Shown: positions 45,830-55,477, counted from the stretch's first letter. The stretch is 64,000 nucleotides of DNA from Hyphomicrobiales bacterium (GCA_947454055.1 CANGIS010000009.1:1-64000); one strand, 5' to 3'. Numbers and translations are program-made. Notes: generated by a model not told the origin, from the letters alone.

Positions 45830-45839
45830 AAAACCGGTC

Positions 45840-46784
45840 ATGGGGCAGGTACTGGTACGGCGTGTTTCGGGGCTCTTGGCCACCCTCGCGGTAGCCAGCG
45901 TTTTAGTGTTTGCCTTGATCGAAGTTTTGCCCGGCGATCCGGCCGAATTGATGCTCGGTACCGATGCGCGGGCCGATACGTTGCAAGCCTTGCGGCATGA
46001 AATGGGGCTCGACCGGCCCCTCCTGATCCAGTATGCGGGCTGGGTCTCGGGTATGCTGCGCGGCGATTTCGGCACGAGCCACACCTACCACGTTCCCGTT
46101 CTGTCGCTGATCGGGGAGCGTTTGCCGGTCAGTCTGCCGCTGGCGATCGCTTCGCTCGTCTTGGCGGTGGCCCTCGGTCTTCCCGGTGGTGTTCTGGCAG
46201 CTGCCCGGCATCAGACATGGCTTGATCGTTATCTTCGCCTGAAAACCCAAATCGTGCTGGCGCTGCCGAATTTCTGGCTCGGCATGCTGCTTGTGTTTAT
46301 CTTTGCGATTTATTGGCATTGGCTGCCGGCGGGCGGCTTTCCGGGCTGGGGCAGCGGGCTTGCCGCTATGCGCTCGCTCATTCTGCCGGTGGTTGCGCTG
46401 GCGCTTCCGCAGGCGGCCATACTGGTGCGTGTGATGCGGCAGGCCTTGCTCGAGACGCTTGAGGATACCTCCGTCATGGCCGCCCGCGCGCGCGGCTTGT
46501 CGCCACGGGCGGCGCTTCTTCATCATGCGTTACCCAATGCTTTGATTCCGGTTTTATCGGTCATGGGTCTGCAATTTTCCTTTTTGCTCGCAGGCACGAT
46601 CATTATTGAAAACGTGTTTTATCTGCCGGGCTTGGGGCGATTGATGTTTCAGGCAGTTACCCAACGCGATTTGCCTGTCGTGGCGGGTGCCTCGATGGTG
46701 TTGGTGGCCAGTGTGGTGGCCGTCAGCTTTCTGGTTGATCTTGCGACGCACGCGCTCGATCCACGGTTGAGGCGTCGCGCATGA
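45840..46784 (+). CDS. Peptide-type ABC transporter permease (DppB-like)
   Basis: 314 residues from the ATG at 45840. The family N-terminus is present (VLVRRVSGLLATLAVASVLVF), the EAA-loop region is DTSVMAARARGLSPRAALLHHALPNALIPVLSV, and about six spans follow. DppB-like permeases pair with DppC and import di- or oligopeptides, nickel or opines. The overlap with the next gene (ATGA) shows they form one unit. No substrate-binding gene is near. Confidence 0.9.
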   Translation: MGQVLVRRVSGLLATLAVASVLVFALIEVLPGDPAELMLGTDARADTLQALRHEMGLDRPLLIQYAGWVSGMLRGDFGTSHTYHVPVLSLIGERLPVSLPLAIASLVLAVALGLPGGVLAAARHQTWLDRYLRLKTQIVLALPNFWLGMLLVFIFAIYWHWLPAGGFPGWGSGLAAMRSLILPVVALALPQAAILVRVMRQALLETLEDTSVMAARARGLSPRAALLHHALPNALIPVLSVMGLQFSFLLAGTIIIENVFYLPGLGRLMFQAVTQRDLPVVAGASMVLVASVVAVSFLVDLATHALDPRLRRRA

Positions 46785-47605
46785 GCCGCTCGTCCCCACG
46801 CTCCGTCGGTCTATGGGTCGGCGCGGGTCTGATTGCGCTGATGGTCCTGATGGCGGTTGTCTCGACGCTGCCATGGCTTGCTGATCCGACGCTGATCCAT
46901 GTTGCCGAAAAATTACGCCCACCCTCCGGCGAGCATTGGCTCGGAACGGATCAGCTGGGCCGCGATCTGTTGGGCCTGACCTTGCAAGGCGCGGTGGCTT
47001 CTTTGCTGGTCGCGGTCATTGCGGTGATGATCGGGGCGGGCATCGGCGTGCCGCTCGGTTTGATCGCGGCCGAGCGTGACGGCTGGATGAGCCAGGCCAT
47101 CATGCGGGTGAATGATTTTATCTTCGCTTTCCCAGCCTTGGTGATTGCCATTTTGCTGCATGATACGGTGGGCGCAGGCATGCTGAATGCGATGCTCGCG
47201 ATCGGCATTTTTAACGTGCCGGTGTTTGCGCGCACGGCGTATGGCAAGGCGCAATCCATCTGGACGCTGGATTTCATCCGCGCGGCCCGGCTGGCGGGCA
47301 AAGGTAATCTGCGCGTCGCGCTCGGTCACGTCTTGCCGCTGATCCTGTCCCAAGTGATTGTGCAGGCCACCCTTCAATTGGGCATGGCCATTCTGGCAGA
47401 GGCCGGCCTGTCCTATGTTGGCCTTGGCGTGACGCCACCGACCCCGAGTTGGGGTCGAATGCTCAACGAGGCGCAAACGCTGATCGGTCTTGCCCCGCGG
47501 CTGGCGATTGTGCCGGGCATGGCTATCGCGTTTGCCGTGTTGGGTTTCACGCTGCTCGGCGATGCGTTGAGCGAACGCGTTGATCCGCGCAGGCGGGGGC
47601 GCTGA
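46781..47605 (+). CDS. Peptide-type ABC transporter permease (DppC-like)
   Basis: 274 residues. The N-terminal span and the motif GEHWLGTDQLGRDLLG are typical of DppC. The EAA loop is DFIRAARLAGKGNLRVALGHVLPLILSQVIVQ, followed by the last spans and the RVDPRRRG end. It forms the membrane channel with the DppB-like protein, overlapped by 4 bases. Substrate unknown. Confidence 0.92.
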   Translation: MSRSSPRSVGLWVGAGLIALMVLMAVVSTLPWLADPTLIHVAEKLRPPSGEHWLGTDQLGRDLLGLTLQGAVASLLVAVIAVMIGAGIGVPLGLIAAERDGWMSQAIMRVNDFIFAFPALVIAILLHDTVGAGMLNAMLAIGIFNVPVFARTAYGKAQSIWTLDFIRAARLAGKGNLRVALGHVLPLILSQVIVQATLQLGMAILAEAGLSYVGLGVTPPTPSWGRMLNEAQTLIGLAPRLAIVPGMAIAFAVLGFTLLGDALSERVDPRRRGR

Positions 47606-47607
47606 CG

Positions 47608-49104
47608 ATGGCGCTTCTTACCGTCAACAATCTTTCGCTCATGCTCGGTGAAAGAGCGCTGCTGAAAGGCGTCGATTTATCGCTGTCGCGTGGCGAGGTG
47701 ATGGGCCTTGTCGGCGCATCGGGCTCGGGCAAATCTTTGACCGCGCGCTCTATTCTCGGCCTTCCTCCGCAGGGGGCGATCTTGTCGGGCAGCGTCCATC
47801 TGCGCGGCACCGAGCTTCTCACGCTTAAAGAACGCGCGCTGTGCCGAATCCGCGGCCAAGACATCGGCATGGTCTTTCAAGATTCAGCCTCCGCTTTTGA
47901 TCCGCTGATGACGGTGGGTGATCATGTCGCCGAGCCTTTACGCTGGCATTTTGGCCTTGGCCGCGAGGCTGCGCGAAGGGAAGCGCGGCGCGCGTTGAAG
48001 CGTGCCGAATTTCCCGCCGAGATCGACGCGTTCAGCCGCTACCCGCATGAAGTTTCCGGCGGCCAACGCCAGCGCGCGATGATCGCCGCCGCGACTGTGC
48101 TGTCCCCCAAACTCCTGCTGGCGGATGAGCCGACCACCGCGCTGGACGTTACAACGCAAGCCTCGATCCTCGCGCTGTTTCGCAAGCTGGCAAGCGGGGA
48201 AGATATGGCGGTGCTTCTGGTCAGCCATGACCTGCCGGCGGTGGCGACCATCGCCGATCACCTTGTGTTGATGGACGAAGGCAGCATCGTCGAGAAAGCC
48301 GAGACGGCGATGATCAGCGAGCAGAATACGCCGAAGCTCGCAGCCCTTTTTGCGAGCGCCCGACCAGGACCGAGCCGGCCTGTGATGACAAGGGGCGGGA
48401 TCGTCTTGAAGGCCACCGGCGTTTCCTACAGCTATCACGGCAAGCGGGCGCTGGACGGGGTTTCCCTCACCCTTCGCAAGGGCGAATGTCTCGGCCTTAT
48501 CGGGCAATCGGGTTCCGGAAAATCCACGCTGGCGCGGCTCGTCGCAGGCCTTGCTAACCCGCTCGAAGGCCAGATCGGCGGGACAGGTGTCAAAGTCCGT
48601 GTCCAGATGGTGTTTCAAGATCCCGTCGGTGCCTTCAACCCGCGCTGGACGTTGGGCCGTTCCATCGCCGAACCTTTGTCGCCGAGGAGCCGTCACGAGG
48701 TGGAGAGGCTGGTCACTGATGCTCTGATCGAGGTTGGCCTTGATCCCTCTTTTGCTGCGCGCTACCCGCACGAAATATCGGGCGGGCAAGCGCAACGCGC
48801 AGCGATTGCCCGCGCCATCATCGCCAAGCCCGATGTGCTGGTGCTGGACGAACCCGTCTCGGCACTGGATGTGGCCATCCGCGGACAGATTCTCGATCTG
48901 CTTGATACGCTCAAAAATCGCCACGGCCTCGCACTGTTCTTTATCACCCACGACCTCGGGGTGGCACGTTCCATCGCGGACCATGTGATCGTGATGCAGA
49001 ATGGCGTCGTCGTGGAAGAAGGCCCCGCAAGCGATGTGCTGGCCGCGCCAACTCATCCCTACACGCAGGCACTGGTCGCCGCATCGCCTTCGCTGCGGCT
49101 ATAA
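47608..49104 (+). CDS. Fused ABC ATPase (DppD-DppF type)
   Basis: 498 residues with two complete ABC domains. The first has Walker A (VGASGSGKSLTARS), signature (VSGGQRQRAMIA) and Walker B (LLADEPTTALDV). The second, from about residue 260, has IGQSGSGKSTLARLV, signature ISGGQAQRAAIARA and LVLDEPVSALDV. The linked pair powers the two permeases and is common for peptide importers of this type. The gene starts 2 bp after the permease stop, ending the three-gene operon. Confidence 0.93.
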   Translation: MALLTVNNLSLMLGERALLKGVDLSLSRGEVMGLVGASGSGKSLTARSILGLPPQGAILSGSVHLRGTELLTLKERALCRIRGQDIGMVFQDSASAFDPLMTVGDHVAEPLRWHFGLGREAARREARRALKRAEFPAEIDAFSRYPHEVSGGQRQRAMIAAATVLSPKLLLADEPTTALDVTTQASILALFRKLASGEDMAVLLVSHDLPAVATIADHLVLMDEGSIVEKAETAMISEQNTPKLAALFASARPGPSRPVMTRGGIVLKATGVSYSYHGKRALDGVSLTLRKGECLGLIGQSGSGKSTLARLVAGLANPLEGQIGGTGVKVRVQMVFQDPVGAFNPRWTLGRSIAEPLSPRSRHEVERLVTDALIEVGLDPSFAARYPHEISGGQAQRAAIARAIIAKPDVLVLDEPVSALDVAIRGQILDLLDTLKNRHGLALFFITHDLGVARSIADHVIVMQNGVVVEEGPASDVLAAPTHPYTQALVAASPSLRL

Positions 49105-49112
49105 ACCTCATC

Positions 49113-49142
49113 CGTCATTGCGAGCGAAGAGCGAAGCAACCC
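49113..49142. repeat. Half-copy of the CGTCATTGCGAGC repeat
   Basis: CGTCATTGCGAGCGAAGAGC and the following GAAGCAACCC, just after the ABC operon, match the left end of the element at 33233. A matching right end is not found in the next 200 bp. Confidence 0.6.
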
Positions 49143-49301
49143 AGTTGATGGTAACGGAATGAGCCCGATGGCGATGCACAGCCTTTGAATAAAATCCGCG
49201 CTTACACCTTAAGATGGCATCATCCCCTCTCATGGTACCTATCCCTTCCGCGATGATCACGCAGGGTTTGTGTTTGGACGGGGCGGTGTTATAGTTGCCG
49301 T

Positions 49302-49507
49302 TAGGTCATGTAACCGCATGGCTCGGGGTCGTAGAAAACCTCCCGTAAGCGGCAGTGCATCTGCCGTTACCAAACTGCCCTGACGCACTCACGTCGGGGT
49401 GGTGGCGTTATGTCCAGGCTGCAAGGCTAAAAGCGTCGCGGCCAGCTTACGGTGGCTTTCTAACACCCCGGCACCAGCGCATCATGCGCTGGCGCCATTT
49501 TCTTTTT
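49302..49507 (+). ncRNA. Structured RNA resembling phage C4/CI-type antisense RNA
   Basis: A promoter-like TTGTGT-16-TATAGT (49268-49295) would start transcription near 49302. Two strong hairpins follow: 49345-49370 (GTAAGCGGCA with TGCCGTTAC, a 9-bp stem with one bulge) and 49378-49399 (CCCTGACG with CGTCGGGG). The transcript would end at the terminator at 49470-49507. The order of short hairpins ahead of a small gene in an intergenic region recalls the C4 RNA of phage P1 and the CI RNA of P4, known as antisense regulators. Similarity is by memory of the family; no alignment was made. Confidence 0.45.
49470..49507 (+). terminator. Strong intrinsic terminator or attenuator before the small gene
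   Basis: GGCACCAGCGCAT and ATGCGCTGGCGCC pair almost perfectly (one mismatch) around a one-base centre and are followed by ATTTTCTTTTT. It lies 13 bp before the ATG of the small gene at 49520, so it could terminate or attenuate that gene. Confidence 0.85.
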
Positions 49508-49519
49508 GGGGGGTGTGTT

Positions 49520-49738
49520 ATGCCATTGATCAATTACGCCAAGCCGATGAATTTTTGCGACAGCACCGAGGCGGTAAGCATTGTGTTGCAATACACGCTT
49601 GTGCAGTTGCGTGATTATGTAAAATTTCAAGACGAGCGGGATAGCGCCGTGATGCGCGCGGCCGAGATGTTATCATCCGTTCTGGAGGATGCGCACAACG
49701 AGGTGGAGCAGTTGATTGGAACGATGGACGCTTTGTAG
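49520..49738 (+). CDS. Small unknown protein downstream of the C4-like RNA
   Basis: 72 residues from an ATG that has a GGGGGG run 6 bases before it. The protein starts MPLINYAKPMNFCDSTEAVS and is rich in Glu, Leu and Val; it is probably two helices. No family is recognised with confidence; P1-type C4 RNAs are followed by small genes, but sequence does not link it to Icd or Ant. It is reached only by reading through the strong terminator before it. Confidence 0.5.
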   Translation: MPLINYAKPMNFCDSTEAVSIVLQYTLVQLRDYVKFQDERDSAVMRAAEMLSSVLEDAHNEVEQLIGTMDAL

Positions 49739-49789
49739 CGCAACCGTCTTTGCTGTGCAGGCGAAAAGATCAACGACCAATGAAAAGTG

Positions 49790-50020
49790 TCAGCGGCTCA
49801 GGAATTTAACGGCGATGAGCACGCCGCCGAGGGTTAGCAGCATACCGCCAACGCGAACCGTTAATTCGTTCTTCAAAAGCTCAAGATCCATTTTTGTCGC
49901 CAACTGGCTTTCAATGAGCCGCGCTTGCTCGTCGGCCAGAATTTCAGCTTGCAATTCGGGCATACCGGCACCCGTTAGGCGCTTGATAAAAGCATGGGTA
50001 TCGAAGGGAATGGCACTCAT
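49790..50020 (-). CDS. DUF1640-like coiled-coil membrane protein
   Basis: 76 residues from the ATG at 50020. The pattern FDTHAFIKRLTGAGMPELQAEILADEQ, then LATKMDLELLKNELTVRVGGMLL and a final hydrophobic span, is frequent in small DUF1640 proteins of Proteobacteria. These have a coiled coil and one C-terminal membrane anchor. Function unknown; such genes are often found near mobile or regulatory islands. It is convergent with the small gene next to the RNA. Confidence 0.6.
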   Translation of the reverse strand: MSAIPFDTHAFIKRLTGAGMPELQAEILADEQARLIESQLATKMDLELLKNELTVRVGGMLLTLGGVLIAVKFLSR

Positions 50021-50195
50021 GGCTTTGCCTCTGATGGTGTGCACAATCTATCGCAACTCATTCCATAAAGCGAGTGCTTAGTTAACCATGCGGAAGCTGA
50101 TCGCTAACCCGTCTCCTCCTTTTCTTGAGGATTTTCCCGCTAAAATAGCTTATAGGCCTGATCCGTTGCATCCATCGCGCTTCTTCAGGCTTGCT

Positions 50196-51185
50196 ATGTC
50201 CCCTTTATTTCCCCGTTTCACCGTAGCCCCGATGATGGATTGGACGGATCGGCATTGCCGGTTTTTCCATCGCATTCTCACGCGGCATGCGGTGCTCTAT
50301 ACGGAAATGGTGACGTCGGCTGCGATCAAGCATGGCGCGCGCGATCGTCTGCTTGGTTTCGATGCGGCCGAACATCCTGTCATCATCCAGCTTGGCGGTT
50401 CCAACCCGCCAGAACTGGCGGAAGCCGCCAAACTGGCCGAGGATTACGGCTATCGCGAAATCAATCTCAATGTCGGCTGCCCGTCCGATCGCGTTCAGGA
50501 AGGCCGCTTCGGCGCGTGCCTGATGCAGGAGCCGCTTTTGGTGGCCGAGTGCATTGCGGCGATGAAAAACGCCGTGCGACTTCCGGTTTCGGTGAAATGC
50601 CGAATTGGGGTGGATGATCAAGATCCCGAACATGCGCTTAACGCGTTGGCCGATGCGGTAATCGCGGCGGGCTCGGATTCCATCACCGTGCATGCGCGCA
50701 AAGCCTGGCTCAAAGGCCTATCGCCGAAGGAAAACCGTGAGGTTCCGCCGCTCGATTATCCGCTGGTTTACGCGCTCAAGCAGCGGCTTGGTGGGTATCC
50801 CATAGGGATCAATGGCGGTATTGCGGCGTTTGCCGATATTCATGACCACCTTCGCCATGTCGACGGCGTGATGATCGGACGCGAGGCCTATCACAATCCG
50901 GAAATGCTGCTGTCGGTTGATCCAGAACTCTATGGCGAAGCAGCACCGGTGGCTGATGCGTTTGAGGCTTTAGAAGCCTACCATCCCTATATCGAGGCAC
51001 GGCTCGCCGAGGGCATCGCGCTGCATTCCATGACGCGCCATCTCTTGGGCCTCTTTCAAGGCCGCCCGGGTGCGCGTGCCTATCGCCGGCATCTCGCCAC
51101 CGAGGGCGTAAAAAAAGGCGCGAGGCTTCAGGTGCTCAAAGAGGCGGTTGCTCTTGTTGACCGTTCCGTGGAACAAGCTGCCTGA
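50196..51185 (+). CDS. dusA: tRNA-dihydrouridine synthase A
   Basis: 329 residues from the ATG at 50196, where the family start FPRFTVAPMMDWTDRHCRFF begins. The FMN site and catalytic Cys are in NVGCPSDRVQEGRFGACLM, and the DusA-specific HARKAWLKGLSPKENREVPPL is present. It reduces uridine in the D-loop (positions 20/20a) of tRNAs. It stands with a TauE/SafE gene 24 bp downstream. Confidence 0.95.
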   Translation: MSPLFPRFTVAPMMDWTDRHCRFFHRILTRHAVLYTEMVTSAAIKHGARDRLLGFDAAEHPVIIQLGGSNPPELAEAAKLAEDYGYREINLNVGCPSDRVQEGRFGACLMQEPLLVAECIAAMKNAVRLPVSVKCRIGVDDQDPEHALNALADAVIAAGSDSITVHARKAWLKGLSPKENREVPPLDYPLVYALKQRLGGYPIGINGGIAAFADIHDHLRHVDGVMIGREAYHNPEMLLSVDPELYGEAAPVADAFEALEAYHPYIEARLAEGIALHSMTRHLLGLFQGRPGARAYRRHLATEGVKKGARLQVLKEAVALVDRSVEQAA

Positions 51186-51209
51186 TGCTTCAACCGAAAG
51201 AGCTGCCCC

Positions 51210-52043
51210 ATGTTTTCCGCCATTGCCATGAATGATTTCATCCTGCTCATCGCGGGGCTTTTGATCGCGGGAGCGGCGACGGGCATTTTGGCCGGTGTGT
51301 TCGGGGTGGGCGGCGGTATTCTGATCGTGCCGGTGCTTTACGAGCTTTTCCGGACAACGGGTGTTGTCGAAGAAGTGCGCATGCCGCTGGCGATTGGCTC
51401 TTCGCTCGCCATCATTATTCCAACCTCGATCCGTTCGTTTCGCGCGCATCTGTCGAAGGGCGCGGTCGACATGGAGCTGCTCAAAGCGTGGGCTATTCCC
51501 GTTGTGCTCGGCGTGATGGGCGGAACGCTGGTCGCGCGTATTGCGCCGCCGATGCTGTTCAAGGCGCTCTTTATCGGCATCGCGACCTTCACCTGCGCGC
51601 GTCTACTGTTCGCTCGCGATAATTGGGTGCTGAAAGGCGATATGCCCAACGGCCTGCCGCTGCAAATCTATGGCGCGATGATCGGCTTGTTATCATCGCT
51701 GATGGGCATTGGCGGCGGTCAGCTTTGCAATGTCTATATGATGCTTTATCGCCGCCCGATCCATCAGGCTGTTGCCACCTCATCGGGGCTCGGCGTGCTG
51801 ATTTCGATCCCCGGCGCACTGGGTTATATCTATGCGGGCTGGCCGAAAATGGAGGTGCTGCCGCCATTCTCGTTGGGCTTTATCTCGCTGATCGGAGTCG
51901 CACTGTTTGTGCCGATGAGCATGCTGACGGTGAAACTCGGCGTCAATCTCGCGCATCGTTTGCCAAAGCGGCAATTGGAACTGGGCTTCGGCCTGTTTTT
52001 GCTGGCCGTTATCCTCAGATTCCTGTGGAGCCTCGCTGCCTGA
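51210..52043 (+). CDS. TauE/SafE family permease (second copy)
   Basis: 277 residues, eight predicted spans. The N-terminal motif is [23 protein letters not shown] and the middle repeat is [20 protein letters not shown]. It differs enough from the member at about 21.3 kb to be a separate subfamily. Role is probably anion export; the substrate is unknown. Its 3' end overlaps the convergent DUF1289 gene by 29 bp. Confidence 0.85.
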   Translation: MFSAIAMNDFILLIAGLLIAGAATGILAGVFGVGGGILIVPVLYELFRTTGVVEEVRMPLAIGSSLAIIIPTSIRSFRAHLSKGAVDMELLKAWAIPVVLGVMGGTLVARIAPPMLFKALFIGIATFTCARLLFARDNWVLKGDMPNGLPLQIYGAMIGLLSSLMGIGGGQLCNVYMMLYRRPIHQAVATSSGLGVLISIPGALGYIYAGWPKMEVLPPFSLGFISLIGVALFVPMSMLTVKLGVNLAHRLPKRQLELGFGLFLLAVILRFLWSLAA

Positions 52044-52275
52044 GCCGCACCCGCTCGCGCGTTCTGCCGCCGCGGATGGACCGGCTCGACATACCCTTCA
52101 TCCGCTCGGCAAGGGTAGCCATCACGTCAACGCGCTCGGGCTCCGGCATAAACGGCCATTGCGAGATTTCCGCGCCCGTGCGTCCGCACCCGATGCAATA
52201 GCCGGTTACCTGATCGATCACACAGATTTTGATGCACGGCGTGGATACGTTCATCGGCGACGAAATCCTATTCAT
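52015..52275 (-). CDS. DUF1289 family protein
   Basis: 86 residues. The Cys-rich N-terminus ([21 protein letters not shown], with four Cys) matches the DUF1289 signature, whose Cys set suggests metal or Fe-S binding; the C-terminus is basic ([18 protein letters not shown]). AGGGG precedes the ATG by 4 bases. Function unknown. It overlaps the convergent TauE/SafE gene. Confidence 0.85.
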   Translation of the reverse strand: MNRISSPMNVSTPCIKICVIDQVTGYCIGCGRTGAEISQWPFMPEPERVDVMATLAERMKGMSSRSIRGGRTRERVRLRQRGSTGI

Positions 52276-52356
52276 GTGCCCCTAACCAACGGCCATTCCT
52301 GATGGTCGTTGGCAAACGCAAAGGTGCGCCCGCGCTCGTGCGCGGTCCTCTGTAGT

Positions 52357-53166
52357 TTATGCCACAAGAAGCGTTACGAAGAACACAATCTCCGCGACCT
52401 GTTGTGTGGCACCTGCGACATCGCCCGTCTGCCCGCCGATCATGCGTTGCGCCAAGGCGATCATGGGGAAGGAGGCCAAGAGCGACAAGATCAGCGCCAG
52501 CGCAATGCCACGGGCGTGAAAGCCCCCTAAAAACAGCATTGCCGCGCCAAGAATGATGGTCAGGATCAGCGCGACCGAAATCGTCATCGCCGTCGGCCTG
52601 CCCACGCTGGCCGATTTGCCGCCGGGGCGGGCGGAGGGTAAAAACACGAGCGGTAAAAGTCCCGCGACCCGCGACACGGCGCCTGCGGCCACCAGCGCGG
52701 TTACCCCTGCTACAAGCCCCGATAGATCGGCCAGATCGCCCAGTGCCATCACGCGAAGGATCAGCGCCATCACCATTGCGGCGGCGCCATAGGCTCCCAG
52801 GCGGCTATCGGCCATAATTTCCAAGCGACGCTCGATGGTGTGCCCGCCACCAAACCCGTCGGCGACATCGGACAGGCCATCTTCCGCCATCGCGCCGGTG
52901 ACGAGGATGGCTATCGTTACAGCGAGTGCCGCAGACAGAAGCCCACTCATGCCCAGCGTTCCCGCAGCCCAAAAGGCGAGCGCGGCGGGCAGGTTGATAA
53001 GGATGCCGGCGAACGGCAAGACCCGCGGCACCACGCGAAAATCAGGCACGCCGTGCGTGTCATCCTCGAAGGGAAGTTTAGGTACCGACAGGCGCGAGTA
53101 AAACCGCACGCACCGCGCCAGCGCCACCAAAGATTGCGCCACAAGACCGGAATTAGAGTGCTGCAT
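52357..53166 (-). CDS. cobS: Adenosylcobinamide-GDP ribazoletransferase (cobalamin synthase)
   Basis: 269 residues from the ATG at 53166, which overlaps the truA 3' end by 14 bp; the frame upstream of it is truA antisense to the family. Hydrophobic throughout, with the family segments RFYSRLSVPKLPFED, LVTGAMAEDGLSDVADGFGG and RAMIGG-like end QRMIGGQTGDV. It joins alpha-ribazole to adenosylcobinamide-GDP in the membrane, the last steps of B12 assembly. The other cob genes are not in the window. Confidence 0.9.
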   Translation of the reverse strand: MQHSNSGLVAQSLVALARCVRFYSRLSVPKLPFEDDTHGVPDFRVVPRVLPFAGILINLPAALAFWAAGTLGMSGLLSAALAVTIAILVTGAMAEDGLSDVADGFGGGHTIERRLEIMADSRLGAYGAAAMVMALILRVMALGDLADLSGLVAGVTALVAAGAVSRVAGLLPLVFLPSARPGGKSASVGRPTAMTISVALILTIILGAAMLFLGGFHARGIALALILSLLASFPMIALAQRMIGGQTGDVAGATQQVAEIVFFVTLLVA

Positions 53167-53911
53167 CGGCTCCCTCATAGTCGACACCAATGAGATAGAG
53201 CCCATCGGGCGGCGCCATCGGCCCGCAGCGGGAACGGTCGCACGCGTCAAGCGCATCGCGCAACTCTTTCGGCGTCCATTTGCCGGTCGCCACCAGAATG
53301 AGCGAGCCCACCATCGAGCGCACCTGATGATGCAGAAAAGACCGCGCCGAGGCATAGACGCGGACATCCTCGCCATGGGCCACAATCTGGAGCTTTTCCA
53401 ACGTTTTGACCGGACTGGCCGCCTGACATTCGGCAGCGCGAAAGGTCGTGAAATCATGCTGGCCGATCAGTTGGTCAGCGCCCGCCTGCATCAAGGCCGG
53501 ATTGATCGGCCATTTGACGTGCCAGACGCGGTGTTTTTCGAGCACAACGGGCGGCCGCCGATTGACGATGCGATAGACATAATGGCGCTTGCGGGCTGAA
53601 AAGCGGGCATCGAAACTTTCCGCCACCGGCCGCACATCCAGCACAGCCGCGCCTTGGCCCTTGAGATAGGCATTCATCGCATCGCGAATGGTGTCATGCC
53701 GCCATTCGCGTTCGAGATCGACATGGACGACCTGATGGGTGGCGTGCACGCCGGAATCGGTGCGGCCTGCGGCTTGAACGCGGCGGGTCTCGCCCGAAAA
53801 AGAGGTGACCGCGCCCTCGATCGCTTCCTGCACCGAGCGGCCATTGCGCTGGTCCTGCCAGCCGTAAAAGCCGGTGCCATCATATTCGATGATCAGTTTG
53901 TAACGGGGCAT
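53153..53911 (-). CDS. truA: tRNA pseudouridine synthase A
   Basis: 252 residues. The catalytic Asp is in AAGRTDSGVHATHQVVH, and the start RYKLIIEYDGTGFYGWQ and end DGLYLIGVDYE are typical. It modifies U38-U40 of the anticodon arm. It is the last of def-fmt-truA, its ATG overlapping the fmt stop (TGATG). Confidence 0.97.
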   Translation of the reverse strand: MPRYKLIIEYDGTGFYGWQDQRNGRSVQEAIEGAVTSFSGETRRVQAAGRTDSGVHATHQVVHVDLEREWRHDTIRDAMNAYLKGQGAAVLDVRPVAESFDARFSARKRHYVYRIVNRRPPVVLEKHRVWHVKWPINPALMQAGADQLIGQHDFTTFRAAECQAASPVKTLEKLQIVAHGEDVRVYASARSFLHHQVRSMVGSLILVATGKWTPKELRDALDACDRSRCGPMAPPDGLYLIGVDYEGADAAL

Positions 53912-54846
53912 CAGCCCAGCACCATACCGGTAGAAAGCTTCGAGCCGCGCAGAAAATCAACCGCCGCCATCGGCTTTGATCCTGCCCGCTGCACCTCGAG
54001 AAGCCGCACCGCTCCATCGCCACAGGCAATCGCGAGGTCGTCATCCAGCACCGTGCCCGGCGCGCCCGATCGTTCGATTCGTTCTGTGCGGAGAATTTTC
54101 AACCGCTCCGGCCCTTTGCCGAAATCGGCAAAGGTAAACGCGCCCGGAAAGGGAGAGAGCCCGCGCACCTGATTATGCACGGTGGCTGAGGGAAGCGACC
54201 AGTCGATGCGGCACTCCTCATTGGTGATTTTCTTGGCGTATTCGACACCCTCAAGCGCCTGTTCGACAAAGGATAACCCGCTCCGCGACACTGCGGCCAA
54301 AGCGCGGATCATCACATCAGCGCCTAGCACGGCCAAACGGTCATGCGCTTCGCCGGCGGTGAGGTTAGGCGTAATCGTGAGCTTCTCGACCATGCCGACG
54401 GGGCCGGTATCGAGCCCCTCGGCCATTTTCATCACCGCCACACCCGTCTCGGCATCGTCTGAAAGGATGGCGCGCTGAATGGGAGCCGCTCCCCGCCAAC
54501 GCGGCAGCAACGAAGCATGGAGGTTCAGGCAGCCGAGCGGAGGAAGATCCAACAGCGCTTTCGGCAGGATCATCCCATAAGCCACCACCACCGCGACATC
54601 GGCCTGATGGCTGGCAAAACTCTCGGCGGCTTCTTCTGTTTTCAAGGTTGCGGGCGTCAGCACCGGAATACCAAACCGGTTGGCCGCCTCGTGCACGGGC
54701 GAAAGCCTCAGCGCCATGCCGCGCCCTGCGGGGGCCGGTGCGCGCGTGTAGCAGGCCACAACCTCGTGGCCATGCCCGATGATGGCCGAAAGAGTCGGCA
54801 CGGCAAAATCCGGCGTGCCCATGAAGACAACGCGGAGAGCGCTCAC
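53911..54846 (-). CDS. fmt: Methionyl-tRNA formyltransferase
   Basis: 311 residues. The N-terminus [15 protein letters not shown] and the catalytic region [20 protein letters not shown] contain the Asn-His pair; Asp lies in [12 protein letters not shown]. The C-terminal half is the anticodon-domain-like fold ([14 protein letters not shown]). It formylates Met-tRNAi with 10-formyl-THF. Its ATG overlaps the def stop by 4 bases. Confidence 0.97.
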   Translation of the reverse strand: MSALRVVFMGTPDFAVPTLSAIIGHGHEVVACYTRAPAPAGRGMALRLSPVHEAANRFGIPVLTPATLKTEEAAESFASHQADVAVVVAYGMILPKALLDLPPLGCLNLHASLLPRWRGAAPIQRAILSDDAETGVAVMKMAEGLDTGPVGMVEKLTITPNLTAGEAHDRLAVLGADVMIRALAAVSRSGLSFVEQALEGVEYAKKITNEECRIDWSLPSATVHNQVRGLSPFPGAFTFADFGKGPERLKILRTERIERSGAPGTVLDDDLAIACGDGAVRLLEVQRAGSKPMAAVDFLRGSKLSTGMVLG

Positions 54847-55361
54847 TCCGAGCCCTCGCGACGCGCAAGCTTCTGGAATTTCTTGATCACCCGCTCGCGC
54901 TTCAACCGCGACAAATGATCGATGAACAGCTTGCCGTTCAGATGGTCGATCTCATGCTGCACCACGGTGGCCGCCAAGCCTTCCATCTCGCGCTCGAAGC
55001 TTTTGCCGTCGAGATCAAGATAGCGCACGCCGACTTTGGCCGGACGGATCACCACCTCGTGGTAATCGGGGATCGAGAGGCAGCCCTCCTCATATTCGCT
55101 CAACGCATCCGATGACCAGATGATCTCGGGGTTGATGAGGGCGAGAGGCTCTTTCTCGTCGTCTTTGCGCGAGGCATCCATCGTCACGATGCGTTGGGTC
55201 ACACCCACTTGCACCGCGGCAAGGCCAACACCCGGCGCGTCATACATGGTTTCAAACATATCTTCGATCAGCGCCTTGGTGGCGCCGTCAGCATGGCCGA
55301 CCACGTCGGAAACGACGCGGAGCAAAGGATCGGGAAGGATTACAAGGGGACGAATGCTCAT
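54843..55361 (-). CDS. def: Peptide deformylase
   Basis: 172 residues from the ATG at 55361 (a GTG at 55373 is an alternative). Motif 1 is [11 protein letters not shown], motif 2 [11 protein letters not shown] and motif 3 QHEIDHLNG, giving the Cys-His-His metal set. It removes the formyl group from nascent proteins. The Val in motif 1 replaces the usual Pro (GLAAPQ). First gene of def-fmt-truA. Confidence 0.95.
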   Translation of the reverse strand: MSIRPLVILPDPLLRVVSDVVGHADGATKALIEDMFETMYDAPGVGLAAVQVGVTQRIVTMDASRKDDEKEPLALINPEIIWSSDALSEYEEGCLSIPDYHEVVIRPAKVGVRYLDLDGKSFEREMEGLAATVVQHEIDHLNGKLFIDHLSRLKRERVIKKFQKLARREGSE

Positions 55362-55477
55362 GATCTGCAGCACATAATCATCGCAGGGGATTTCGTCAAA
55401 TTGTTCATCTTTTGTTCTTTATTGTCGAGCTTAAACCTGCTAATCACGAGTCCCTTTCAGGCAACGGAGCAGACGAA

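Noticed and set aside
49318-49519. Open frames across the hairpin region before the small gene
   Set aside because: They are interrupted or run through the terminator stem; the pattern fits paired RNA better than coding.
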